Shown here: in pieces, positions 27,260 through 35,842 of the stretch
Numbering within the stretch: position 1 is the stretch's first letter
Layout of the letters: the number at the start of each line of letters is the position of its first letter
Assembly: GCF_014836885.1 (NCBI RefSeq)
Contig: NZ_JACSPY010000009.1
Location: 52,395-116,394 of the forward strand
From: Brevibacterium gallinarum
GTDB lineage: Bacteria > Actinomycetota > Actinomycetes > Actinomycetales > Brevibacteriaceae
Reading direction: 5' to 3'
DNA length: 64,000 nt
The notes under the pieces: generated by a model
What the model was told of the DNA's origin: nothing
Databases searched by the model: none
Seen by the model: the letters and a program-made list of their open reading frames with translations, nothing else
Made by a program: the position numbers and the translations under genes

Positions 27260-28143
27260 TAGCGCGTGCGGTGCCTGTCTACGTTCTGGCGGTTGTTTCG
27301 CTCCTTTTGACAGGCCTGGTCCCCATGCCCTTCTTAGCATCCCCGGGGCTCGCAGCCTCCTGTGAGTCGGAGCTTTTCCGCGAGAACATCCGGACAAAAT
27401 GTAAAAATAGGAACGAGGGACCAAAACGCGAACGGACGCCACCGAAGAAGGACCGCGACGGTTCGGGCCGGGGCGGCGGCAACCGCAACGGCGACAATTC
27501 CGATCGTGATCGCCGGGACAACAACGCTGATTCCGGGCCTCGGGCCTGCCAGTTGCTTGAGGGCGACCCGGGGAGCCGGGCCAGGCAGTGTGAGCGCCGG
27601 CGGCCGCCGGCGCCGGATCGTGACAGCAACAGCCCGCCTGACACAGACTTCTATGTGGAGCCTCCACCGGATGTGACATGGGAAGACGTCGGGGAGACCT
27701 CGATCCCACCGTCTGACATCTTCGTCATGCCCGAAGGGTGGGGTGTGGTGAACAAGCCTGTAGCCGTATGGGCCGGCAACAATTCCTCGCGGACAGAGAC
27801 GATGGAGCTCGCCGGATACACGGTCGAGATCCGGGTGACGCCAGCGCAATACAAATGGAACTTCGGTGACGGCAACACAACCACCACGACCTCAGCCGGC
27901 CGCAAGCCCAGATACGCACACGACGCCGATATCAGCCATTCCTACACGGAAAGCGGTGAGTACACGATCAATCTGACGACCAGTTACGTCGGTCAGTTCC
28001 GTGTCGACGGCGGAGCATGGGAGGACATCCCCGGTACCGCTGAGATCGCCTCGACACCGGTGCCAGTCGAGATCTACCGGTACGTGCGCTACCTCGTCGA
28101 CGAGGACTGCACCAAGAACCCCGGCGGTCCAGACTGCCCATGA
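27250..28143 (+). CDS. secreted PKD-domain protein
   Basis: 297 residues from ATG 27250 (10-bp overlap with the lipoprotein gene). Signal peptide VYVLAVVSLLLTGLVPMPFLA, then a highly charged Arg/Asp/Asn/Gly-rich linker with few hydrophobics (about residues 40-130), then a PKD-like beta domain: YKWNFGDGN, RYAHDADISHSYTESGEYTINLTTSY. The C-terminus DCTKNPGGPDC may form a disulfide. Function unknown; the tight pairing suggests it works with the lipoprotein at the cell surface. Confidence 0.8.
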   Translation: MRLIARAVPVYVLAVVSLLLTGLVPMPFLASPGLAASCESELFRENIRTKCKNRNEGPKRERTPPKKDRDGSGRGGGNRNGDNSDRDRRDNNADSGPRACQLLEGDPGSRARQCERRRPPAPDRDSNSPPDTDFYVEPPPDVTWEDVGETSIPPSDIFVMPEGWGVVNKPVAVWAGNNSSRTETMELAGYTVEIRVTPAQYKWNFGDGNTTTTTSAGRKPRYAHDADISHSYTESGEYTINLTTSYVGQFRVDGGAWEDIPGTAEIASTPVPVEIYRYVRYLVDEDCTKNPGGPDCP

Positions 28144-28332
28144 GAACGCCGTCGGTCACCGCCTCCAGCGTCGGTCCGCTGGGCGATCGTCATCGAACCT
28201 CAGATGTGAGTGCCCGCGTTGACGACACGTCCCGAGGAGTCACGCCAGAAGTAACGGCGCACGCCACACTCATCTGATCACAGCGGGTGGACCAGCTCGG
28301 CGCCGGTGTCGAGAACTTTCTCGGATCCGGGG

Positions 28333-28929
28333 TCAGGCGACCGTGCGCCCACCGAGCTGCCCGCCGGACTCATCGCGCAGCCGCGGTGTCACCTGCCGGT
28401 GCGGGCGGATGCCGGTCTTATCCGCGTAGAAGGCCCGGATCCGATCCATATCGGCGGCGACATCACCGGTCATCTCCAGGGTCGGGCCGAGCCCGGTCGT
28501 GTGCGTCGCCGAATCGACGTAGCCCAGGGTCACCGGCATGCCGGTCTCGCGAGCGATGCGGTAGAACCCAGACTTCCAGTGAGTGTGCCCGCTGCGAGTG
28601 CCGTCCGGGGTGATGACGAGCCCGAAGATCTCCCCAGCGCGGGCAGCCTCGACGACCTCAGCGACAACGCGGCTGGGATTGTCGCGGTCGACCGGGATGC
28701 CGCCGGTGGCGCGCATGAACGGCCCGCGCCAGGAGCGGAACAGGCTCTTCTTTCCCATCCAGCGCACATCGATGCCCAGCTTCCAGGCGATGCAGAGCAT
28801 GAGTATGAAGTCCCAGTTCGAGGTGTGCGGTGCGCCGATGAGGATCGTCGGCTGAGTCGGTGCCGGCTGGGTGCGCAGCGTCCAGCGGCTGAAGCGCCAG
28901 AAGGCGCGGGCGGCGAGTCGTCGGAGCAT
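28333..28929 (-). CDS. PlsC-like 1-acyl-glycerol-3-phosphate acyltransferase family protein
   Basis: 198 residues. APHTSNWDFILM carries the HX4D-type catalytic motif in the HTSNWDF variant found in small actinobacterial and proteobacterial LPLAT proteins; VRWMGKKSLF, GGIPVDRD and ITPDGTRSG correspond to the acceptor-binding and EGTR-like blocks. Shorter than canonical PlsC. The natural acceptor is not known. Confidence 0.87.
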   Translation of the reverse strand: MLRRLAARAFWRFSRWTLRTQPAPTQPTILIGAPHTSNWDFILMLCIAWKLGIDVRWMGKKSLFRSWRGPFMRATGGIPVDRDNPSRVVAEVVEAARAGEIFGLVITPDGTRSGHTHWKSGFYRIARETGMPVTLGYVDSATHTTGLGPTLEMTGDVAADMDRIRAFYADKTGIRPHRQVTPRLRDESGGQLGGRTVA

Positions 28930-29023
28930 AGCTCAACCGTAGAGCATTCCCGACCCCCGAAGCGCACCGGTCCATCCGGCGCGCAGCCAGGCACGCAACG
29001 TCGGTCACCGCTACCGAGGTGGT

Positions 29024-29200
29024 TCACACCATGCAGAACTCGTTGTCTTCGGGATCGTGCATGAGCAGCCAGTGGCCCGCCGGTTCGTGGAACTTGCCGG
29101 TGAACGCGACATCAGGCTCGACGAGACTCTTGGCATGGGCGTGCATCGACTCGACGTCCTTGGCCTCGCTGGAGCTGCGCGATTGATCTCGGCTGTTGCG
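29024..29200 (-). pseudogene. C-terminal remnant of a VOC/glyoxalase-family gene
   Basis: Reading right to left, about 55 codons end with FTGKFHEPAGHWLLMHDPEDNEFCMV and TGA at 29024-29026. The closing DPEDNEFCMV is the typical last strand of glyoxalase/bleomycin-resistance proteins, but the N-terminal three quarters are missing: the frame runs directly into the end of the ATPase gene at 29203. No start signal is seen. Confidence 0.6.
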
Positions 29201-29202
29201 CC

Positions 29203-30822
29203 TCAGCGCCGACGGCGCCGGCCGGTGCCGAAGATCCCGCGGGCGATCTCGCGGGCAGCGGTGCGGGTGAACTGCCGGAACTCGCGGGAATTCACCACCT
29301 GCTCGAGCATCGTCTGATCCTGTCTGCCCTGCTTGGTCGACCGGCTGCGGCTGGTTCTGCCCGACCCCGAGGTGTCCGGCAGCGGGATCCGGGCCTCACC
29401 TTGCTCTGGAACCGGTTCCGAACCCGAGGTGAGGGCCGAGTCTGGGGCGCCCTCCGCCTCGGCGGCGGCAGCACCGGCTTCGAGGCGCTGGGTGAGGATC
29501 TCGCGGGCTGATTCCCTGTCGATGCGCTCACCGTAGGTCGCCTTCAGGGGAGAATCGGTGACGAGCTGTTCCATCAGGGCCGGGTCGCTGGGACCCATCT
29601 TCGAGCGCGGGGCGAAGATCTTCGTCGCAGCGACCGGTGTCGGTGCCCCATCAGGATCCATGACGGTCACGATCGCCTCGCCGGTGCCCAGCGTGGTGAG
29701 CAGCTCACCGAGGTCGTAGTCGGTCGTCGGGAACGTCGAGACGGTCTCCTTGAGCGCCTTGGCCTCCTTGGGCGTGTGGGCGCGCAGCTGATGCTGGATG
29801 CGCGAACCGAGCTGGGCGAGCACCGCCTCGGGAACGTCGGTGGGCTGCTGGGTGACGAAGAAGACGCCCACACCCTTCGAACGGATGAGGCGCACCGTCT
29901 GGGCGACCGAGTCGAGGAACGCCTTCGACGCATCGGTGAACAGCAGGTGGGCTTCGTCGAAGAAGAACACGAGTTTCGGCTTCTCGGGGTCGCCGACCTC
30001 AGGCAGGGTCTCGAACAGTTCGGCGAGCAGCCACATGAGGAAGGTCGAGAATAAGGCAGGGCGGTTCTGCACGGCCGGCAGCTCGAGCATCGAGATCGTG
30101 CCGGCAGCGCCCTGGGTGCGCAGCAGGTCGGAGATGTCGTATTCGGGTTCGCCGAAGAACGCGTCGGCACCCTGGATCTCCAGGTTCGCGATCGCGCGCA
30201 GGATCACCCCAGCCGAGGCGGTGGAGACTCCGCCGATGTCCTTCAGGTCGGTCTTGCCCTCCGGGGAGGTGAGGAAGGACAGCACCGCCTTGAGGTCGGA
30301 GAGGTCGAGCAGTGCCAGGCCTGCGGAATCGGCGTAGTGGAAGATGAGGCCGAGGACGGATTCCTGGGTGTCGTTCAGGCCCAGGACCTTCGACAGCAGC
30401 AGCGGGCCGAAGGAGCTGACGCTCGCACGCATCGGGATGCCGGTGCCCTCTCCGCCGAGGGAGTAGAAGGTCACCGGAGAGGCTTCGGGCTGCCAGTCCT
30501 GGCCGTTGGCCTGAGTGCGGGCGGTGAGCTTCTCGGACGGCTCACCGGGGCTCGCCATGCCGGACAGGTCGCCTTTGAGGTCGGCTGCGAAGACGGGAAC
30601 GCCGGCTGTTGACAGCGCCTCGGCAAGCACCTGCAGAGTGATGGTCTTGCCGGTGCCGGTGGCACCTGCGATGAGCCCGTGGCGGTTGAGCATCGCCAGC
30701 GGGATGCGCACGCGCACATCGGGGACGGGGGTGTCGCCGTCGAGGGCGGAGCCGAGGTCGATGGCGGGTTCGTCGAAGGTGTAGCCGGCGCGGATCGTCT
30801 CAAGGGCCTGCGTGTCGCTCAT
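29203..30822 (-). CDS. HerA-like ATPase, DUF853 family
   Basis: 539 residues. Walker A in GLIAGATGTGKTITLQVLAE (near residue 55), Walker B in LVFFFDEAHLLF, and the family-specific VGVFFVTQQPTDVPEAVLAQLGSRIQHQLRA. Such proteins are hexameric DNA translocase-like ATPases, often standalone in actinobacteria with unknown partners. The C-terminus is a disordered Ala/Glu/Ser region ending in RRRRR. The ATG at 30822 has TTGAAT 6 nt upstream (leaderless-like); a TTG 12 nt earlier is possible. Confidence 0.9.
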   Translation of the reverse strand: MSDTQALETIRAGYTFDEPAIDLGSALDGDTPVPDVRVRIPLAMLNRHGLIAGATGTGKTITLQVLAEALSTAGVPVFAADLKGDLSGMASPGEPSEKLTARTQANGQDWQPEASPVTFYSLGGEGTGIPMRASVSSFGPLLLSKVLGLNDTQESVLGLIFHYADSAGLALLDLSDLKAVLSFLTSPEGKTDLKDIGGVSTASAGVILRAIANLEIQGADAFFGEPEYDISDLLRTQGAAGTISMLELPAVQNRPALFSTFLMWLLAELFETLPEVGDPEKPKLVFFFDEAHLLFTDASKAFLDSVAQTVRLIRSKGVGVFFVTQQPTDVPEAVLAQLGSRIQHQLRAHTPKEAKALKETVSTFPTTDYDLGELLTTLGTGEAIVTVMDPDGAPTPVAATKIFAPRSKMGPSDPALMEQLVTDSPLKATYGERIDRESAREILTQRLEAGAAAAEAEGAPDSALTSGSEPVPEQGEARIPLPDTSGSGRTSRSRSTKQGRQDQTMLEQVVNSREFRQFTRTAAREIARGIFGTGRRRRR

Positions 30823-30973
30823 GAGGTCATTCAAGCACAGCAGGCGCGCGCAGCAGCGGCGATCGCTTCAGGGGCCGGTAGGAGCACACCATGCGGTTCT
30901 CTCTGCGTGGGCCGGGAGTCTGCGTTGGCTCTGGTTCTTGCCTGGTTGACTCTGGTTCTCAGCTGCAGACGGG

Positions 30974-30993
30974 TGATATCATGAGTGATATCA
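30974..30993 (+). promoter_or_regulatory. twin palindromic operator upstream of fitAB
   Basis: Two identical perfect palindromes TGATATCA (30974-30981 and 30986-30993) are spaced 12 bp centre to centre, about one helical turn, and end 17 bp before the antitoxin start. This arrangement fits cooperative binding of an RHH FitA/VapB antitoxin complex. Confidence 0.7.
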
Positions 30994-31010
30994 AACGGAG
31001 GTGATGCGTG

Positions 31011-31244
31011 ATGGCTGCGATAGTGGTGCGAGGACTCGAGGAATCGGTCAAATCCGCCCTGGCTGCGCGGGCGCGGAAGCACGGGCGCTCGATGGAAGCT
31101 GAAGTGCGCGAGATTCTGACGCAGGCGGCCAGCAGACCGAATATCGGAATGGCACTGATGCATGCCGCTCGGGAAGCTGGAGGCGTTGATGAGCTTCCCG
31201 TTCCCAGCAGGGACGAGCGCGCACGCTCGGTGGACTTCGCGTGA
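31011..31244 (+). CDS. FitA-like ribbon-helix-helix antitoxin
   Basis: 77 residues. AAIVVRGLEESVKSALAARARKHGRSMEAEVREIL is the RHH/FitA domain; the C-terminal part (RPNIGMALMHAAREAGG) is the toxin-binding arm. A near-perfect GGAGGTGAT lies 5 nt before the ATG. Its stop overlaps the toxin GTG (GTGA). Confidence 0.9.
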   Translation: MAAIVVRGLEESVKSALAARARKHGRSMEAEVREILTQAASRPNIGMALMHAAREAGGVDELPVPSRDERARSVDFA

Positions 31245-31660
31245 TCGTCTTAGACACGAACGTCATCTCGGAGCTGTTCCGTCCGCTGCCGAACCCGCGT
31301 GTGGTGGCGTGGCTCGAATCGCTGTCTGGTGAGGTTGCGATCACTGCGATCACGGCTGCCGAGCTGTTGGTCGGTGTTCGCCGTCTGCCCGGCGGCAGAC
31401 GTCAGACGCAGCTTGCACAGGGTGTCGAAGCTGTCCTGGACCAATACCGGCGGCTCAATGCTGTGCTGCCCTTCGACGTCGCCGCTGCATCTCATTACGC
31501 AGAGCTCGTCGCCAATCGTAAAGCTTCGGGATCTCCCATCAGCATGGCTGACGCGGAGATCGCGGCGATCTGCCGCACTCATCTCGCAACGTGCGCAACG
31601 CGCAACGTCAAGGACTTCCAGGGAACTGGTGTCTCCACGATCAATCCGTGGGAAGCCTGA
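31241..31660 (+). CDS. FitB/VapC-type PIN-domain toxin
   Basis: 139 residues. The four acidic PIN residues can be placed in MIVLDTNVISEL (Asp5), ITAAELLVGVRR (Glu), SMADAEIAAI (Asp) and NVKDF (Asp), so the nuclease should be active against RNA. The end GTGVSTINPWE is the FitB-like C-terminus. Translationally coupled to the antitoxin. Confidence 0.92.
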   Translation: MIVLDTNVISELFRPLPNPRVVAWLESLSGEVAITAITAAELLVGVRRLPGGRRQTQLAQGVEAVLDQYRRLNAVLPFDVAAASHYAELVANRKASGSPISMADAEIAAICRTHLATCATRNVKDFQGTGVSTINPWEA

Positions 31661-31828
31661 ACAGCTCTCTCAGTCGGCGGTGGAAGGCTCGGCGGCCGTC
31701 GTGCCGGATGGGTGCGACGAGATCAGTCTGTCCGGCAGGCTGTCGAGCACTGGGGCATCATGGAGGCAGTCTGAGGGCACATGTGCGCCCGTCGACGATG
31801 ACGATCAGGCTAGCGAGGAGACTGTTCT

Positions 31829-32815
31829 GTGGAGACTGGGACACATGCCCGAGAAGCGGGCCGCATCAGGTCGCCAAGGCGCGTCCTCGTGCTCCTGAAT
31901 CCTCTGGCCGCTGACCGGCGCCCCGGGTGTGCGACCGCGCTCGCCGCAGCAGCGGCGGACCTCGAGCTGCTCGTGCCGACCGGTGCTGACGCCCAGCTCC
32001 AGTTCAATGCCGCGGCCGAGGCGGTTGAGACCGGTGTCGATGCGGTGGTCGTCTGCGGCGGTGACGGCACAGTGGCCGCCGGTTTCGCCCTGACTGCTGG
32101 CACCGGCATCCCGCTGGGCATCGTGCCGGCAGGCACCGGCAATGATTTCGCCCGCGCCGCCCGGATCGAACGCGGCGACCCGGTCGGCGGCCTGTCCCGG
32201 CTGCTCGATGGGCTGCGGGACGGTGCGCTGCGCAGCTGCACGGTAGATGCGCTGCACATGACGGTCACGACTCCGGACTCAGGCCAGTCGCACGTATGGG
32301 TAGCGAACTCCGCCAACATCGGCTTCGACGCGCTCGTCAGCGCACGCGCCAACACCTACCGACGGCTGCCCGTCACCGGACGCTACCTCGTGGCGCTCCT
32401 GCGCGAACTCCCAGCATTCCGCCCGGCACGATTCCGCATCTCGCGCGACGACCAGCCGCCGCAGAATCTGACGGCCACGCTCATCTGCGTGCAGAACGGG
32501 CCCTGGATCGGCGGCGGGATCCCACTGGCCCCCGCAGCCGATCGCAGGTCCGGCACCGCCGTCATGAGCACAGTCGACAGGATTCCCCGCCTCGTGCTGG
32601 CAGGCCTCTTCCCGCTCATCTATCTGCGCGCCCACCGACTGTTGGCACCGCTGCGGCAGCATCGGGTCGAACGCGTCCGGGTCACAGTCCCCAGCGGCGT
32701 GCCGGTCTACGCCGACGGCGAGGAGATCCTCGCTGGCACCCACCGCGGGGCCGAGGTGGCGATCGCAGTCATGCCCGGGGCCGTCCGCCTCATCCAGGCA
32801 GCACCTCGCCGTTGA
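31829..32815 (+). CDS. diacylglycerol kinase-family lipid kinase
   Basis: 328 residues. VLVLLNPLA, VVVCGGDGTVAAGFALTAGTGIPLGIVPAGTGNDFARA are the glycine-rich nucleotide motif and GxGTGNDFAR block of DagK/YegS/Sph kinases; ADGEEI at the C-terminus is the metal-site region. Likely phosphorylates diacylglycerol or a related lipid at the membrane. GTG start at 31829; GAGACT 5 nt before it may be a leaderless -10, since no clear SD is present. Confidence 0.9.
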   Translation: METGTHAREAGRIRSPRRVLVLLNPLAADRRPGCATALAAAAADLELLVPTGADAQLQFNAAAEAVETGVDAVVVCGGDGTVAAGFALTAGTGIPLGIVPAGTGNDFARAARIERGDPVGGLSRLLDGLRDGALRSCTVDALHMTVTTPDSGQSHVWVANSANIGFDALVSARANTYRRLPVTGRYLVALLRELPAFRPARFRISRDDQPPQNLTATLICVQNGPWIGGGIPLAPAADRRSGTAVMSTVDRIPRLVLAGLFPLIYLRAHRLLAPLRQHRVERVRVTVPSGVPVYADGEEILAGTHRGAEVAIAVMPGAVRLIQAAPRR

Positions 32816-32988
32816 GCCGGGCCGGCGAGAGAGTTCTGCCGCTCGCTCTTCGGCGAAGAACTCAGCGCCCGCCACGCGCGGGGCGTCAGGTCCATCCGTC
32901 GATGTGAGCCGCAGACCGTGGCATCGGGTGCCCGGCGGATGACATCGGGCGCCAGACAGACCGCCGACCTGTGGGGCATCATGGAGCT

Positions 32989-33342
32989 ATGAGTGAGATC
33001 ACAGTTGCACGCATCTATGACGACAACGCAGGCGGCTATCGCGTGCTGCTCGATCGGCTCTGGCCGCGCGGCATCAGCAAGGAGGACGCGGATCTGGATC
33101 TGTGGGCCAAGGACGTCGCCCCGAGTGATGATCTGCGCACGTGGTTCCACAACGGCGGAGACTACAGCGAATTCTCTGAGCGCTACCGCGCTGAGCTCAA
33201 GGACAACGAGGAATTCGACGACTTCGCCGCCACGCTGGCCGAGCAGAAGAACATCGTGCTGCTGACCGCGTCGAAGGACCCCGAGCACAGCCACCTGAGC
33301 GTGATGAAGAAGATCCTCTCCTCACGCGGCACGAAAAGCTGA
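32989..33342 (+). CDS. DUF488 family protein
   Basis: 117 residues. VARIYDDNAGGYRVLLDRLWPRGISKEDADLDLWAKDVAPSDDLRTWFH is diagnostic of the short DUF488 (YeaO-like) branch, of unknown biochemical function. The ATG at 32989 is preceded by CATCAT 6 nt upstream and a weak GGAG; an ATG 18 nt earlier is less likely. Confidence 0.88.
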   Translation: MSEITVARIYDDNAGGYRVLLDRLWPRGISKEDADLDLWAKDVAPSDDLRTWFHNGGDYSEFSERYRAELKDNEEFDDFAATLAEQKNIVLLTASKDPEHSHLSVMKKILSSRGTKS

Positions 33343-33402
33343 GCTGCGGCTGCATCGCCGGGGCCGGCCGCCAGGCAGCCGGCAGTCGGGGCAGCACGCA
33401 GT

Positions 33403-34845
33403 TCAGCCGAAGAACTCCTGGCTCGCAACACTCGGGGCATCGGGGCCGATGACGTCGATGAGCACATCGGCATCCCGGTAGGAGGCGTGCCGGGTCCACC
33501 CGTCGATGCCGGCCAGTGCCGCATGGGCGCTTTCAGCGCTGCGGAAGCCAGCCGGGACCGGGTGCCGCCAGTGCGCGGCGAGCACCACCCCGCCCGGGCG
33601 CAGGCTCGCCGCTGCCGCGGTGAGGAATCCGTGGAATGACGCGTCGCTGAGGTAGTAGGCCAGTTCGCTGATCACAATGAGGTCGAAGCTGCCGGCCGGC
33701 CAGTCCTCGATCCCGGCGCAGCGCACCTCGACCGAGGCGCCGGCACCGCTGGCGCGCAGCCGCTGCCGGGCGGCATGGACGGCAGCAGGCACGACATCAG
33801 CGCAGATGAGCTCCTCACAGCGGCCAGCGAGCTGCTCGCTCAGCATCCCGATCGAGCAGCCGGGCTCGAAGACCCGGTCGAATCGCGGCTTCGGCAGCAT
33901 CGCCATGATGAGCGCAGCGCGCCTGCGCTCATACCACCGCTGGCCGACCGACCACGGATCGTCGGCGTGCCGGTAGAGGTCATCGAAGCCGGCCGCTGGA
34001 TGGACGAAGAGCACCTGCCTGTCCCGGCACATCCGCTCACGCACCCTCGCCGGCAGCACCACCGCCTCGGGCCCGGCGGCCCGATCCCGGTCGACCGCGA
34101 CCCCGCAGTCGAGGCTGACCTGGGAGCGGAAGCAGGCGAGCGCGCCCGGCAGCACCGCGCGCATCCGCTCCGGCACATCGAGGCGCACCGCAGCTGCCGC
34201 GAGGTCACCGGGCAGGGCTGTCGGCGGTGTGTGCTGCCACAGCCACACCGGATACTCGACGACCGGGCAGGTCGGCCGCGTCGCGGCGGCGGCGAAGGCG
34301 GCCCGGCCGGTCGCATCGTGATCGGGGTGGCCGTCGGTGCGCAGGGGAGCGGCGATCCACGTGCCGGTCGGCAGCTCATCGAGCAGCTCAGCCAGCCGGC
34401 CGGCAAGCGTCTCCTCATGTTCGGCGACTGCGCCGTCGGGGATCGACAGGCGGGTGACCGGCGGGACGGGGCGGCCGGCGGCAGCGGCGACCACCTGCAG
34501 GGCCGCGGCGGTCTCACTCCGGCGCACGGCGGCGAGCTCGGCCGGATCGATGGCCTCCGGCGGGTGCGAACCCTCACCGTCGGTGACTGCGACCAGGCGG
34601 ACCGGGATCCCGGCGTCAAGGGCTGCGGCGAGCAGCCCGCCGGCCCCGGCAATCTCGTCATCGGGGTGCGGGGCGGCGATGAGCAGCCCCGGCAGCGCCT
34701 CGGCTCCCGGCCAGGTGGGCAGGGCGGCGGCGAACGCGTCGAGGTCCGTGCCCGAGGCGGCAGGCGCCTGGGCGCCGGAGAAGGTGCGCTCGCCGGCAGA
34801 CTCAGCGTCGGCTGCGGGATCGGTCGCGGGGGTGGGCTCAGTCAT
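33403..34845 (-). CDS. bifunctional PIG-L deacetylase / NodS-like SAM methyltransferase
   Basis: 480 residues. The first module (about 50-290) is a PIG-L/LmbE zinc de-N-acetylase: LLIAAPHPDDEIAGAGG and RTDGHPDHDATGR carry the metal ligands. The second (about 305-480) is a class I methyltransferase: VFEPGCSIGMLSEQL (SAM motif I), CADVVPAAV, IVISELAYYLSDASFHGFL, and PGGVVLAAHWRHPV, closest in pattern to NodS N-methyltransferases. A single chain can thus unmask and methylate an amino sugar. Its start overlaps the ACAD stop by 8 bp, so it is the last gene of a three-gene coupled operon. Confidence 0.88.
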   Translation of the reverse strand: MTEPTPATDPAADAESAGERTFSGAQAPAASGTDLDAFAAALPTWPGAEALPGLLIAAPHPDDEIAGAGGLLAAALDAGIPVRLVAVTDGEGSHPPEAIDPAELAAVRRSETAAALQVVAAAAGRPVPPVTRLSIPDGAVAEHEETLAGRLAELLDELPTGTWIAAPLRTDGHPDHDATGRAAFAAAATRPTCPVVEYPVWLWQHTPPTALPGDLAAAAVRLDVPERMRAVLPGALACFRSQVSLDCGVAVDRDRAAGPEAVVLPARVRERMCRDRQVLFVHPAAGFDDLYRHADDPWSVGQRWYERRRAALIMAMLPKPRFDRVFEPGCSIGMLSEQLAGRCEELICADVVPAAVHAARQRLRASGAGASVEVRCAGIEDWPAGSFDLIVISELAYYLSDASFHGFLTAAAASLRPGGVVLAAHWRHPVPAGFRSAESAHAALAGIDGWTRHASYRDADVLIDVIGPDAPSVASQEFFG

Positions 34846-35842
34846 GGGCGCCGGTGAGTCCGATGAGCCGATCCCAGGCTGCAGTCGGAGCAGTGTCATC
34901 GCTGTGTTCGGTGATCTGGGCGGCGATGGCGGCCTCATCGGCTTCGGCGTGGGTCTGGCGGAGGTAGACGCTGAGGTCGGCCACGAGCTGCGCGTGCTCG
35001 CCGTCGCCGCACAGCGGCCCGGCACCCAGTGCCCGGCCGACGCGTTCGATGACATCGGCTGCCATCCGGTCGATGCGGGTGCGCACCGCCAGCGCGCGGG
35101 CCATCATGAGGCCCGAGGAGTTGCCGGGGTCGGCGTCGATGAACGCGGCAGTCGATGCCAGCAGCGACCAGCCGGCGGCAAGTTCGGCGGCGACCGCACC
35201 GGCCTGCGCGGCGATGAGCGGGGAGACACCGTCGCGCAGCGACTTGGCCAGCAGCGGTGCGGCCACAGCACGAGCGCCGCCGAACCAGCAGGCAGCGACC
35301 CCGACGCCGCCGTGCCAGAAGCCGGGCCGATCGAGATAGTCCCGGTGGCTGCCGAGCCGGCGGGCCGGCACCGTGTCGAACGCGACCCAGCCGGAGTCGC
35401 TGGCGGCCATCCCGACCGCCGGCCACGTGTCGGGCACCGCGCGCACACCGGCCTGGCGCAGGTCGACGGCGAAGAACCCGACCTGCCCGGATTCCTCCCG
35501 GGCGGTCACGAGCGCGTGGGTGCACATGCCGGCCCCTGAGCACCACGGTTTGGTGCCGGTCAGCGACCAGGCGCCGGCCGCCTCGGCGGCGGTGAGCTGC
35601 GGCTGCGGCGGCTCAGCCGCCCACACGCCCCAGTGGCTGCCCGGTTCGACGAGGTCGGGTGCGCGGAGGTCGGCGGTGATCGCCTGGGCATCCGCGTGGG
35701 CTTCGATGAACCGGGCGGTGACGAGGTCCGTGCGCGCCAGGCGCGCCAGCGTGGCGAACCGGGTGAGAGTGTCGCCGCTGGCGGGGTGGGGGAGTGCGTG
35801 GCCGGTGAGCTGGGCGGCGAGCCGGCCGCGGGTCTCGGTCAT
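34838..35842 (-). CDS. acyl-CoA dehydrogenase-like protein
   Basis: 334 residues, about 50 shorter than usual acyl-CoA dehydrogenases. Flavin-region phrases SHWGVWAAEPP, WSLTGTKPWCSGAGMCTHALVTA and a helical C-terminal half (MMARALAVRTRIDRMAADVIERVGRALGAGPLC) support the fold. I cannot place the catalytic Glu or the usual N-terminal helix set, so it may act on a carrier- or glycan-bound acyl group, or be non-canonical. Coupled on both sides: ATGA with the glycosyltransferase before it and 8 bp with the fusion gene after it. Confidence 0.82.
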   Translation of the reverse strand: MTETRGRLAAQLTGHALPHPASGDTLTRFATLARLARTDLVTARFIEAHADAQAITADLRAPDLVEPGSHWGVWAAEPPQPQLTAAEAAGAWSLTGTKPWCSGAGMCTHALVTAREESGQVGFFAVDLRQAGVRAVPDTWPAVGMAASDSGWVAFDTVPARRLGSHRDYLDRPGFWHGGVGVAACWFGGARAVAAPLLAKSLRDGVSPLIAAQAGAVAAELAAGWSLLASTAAFIDADPGNSSGLMMARALAVRTRIDRMAADVIERVGRALGAGPLCGDGEHAQLVADLSVYLRQTHAEADEAAIAAQITEHSDDTAPTAAWDRLIGLTGAHD

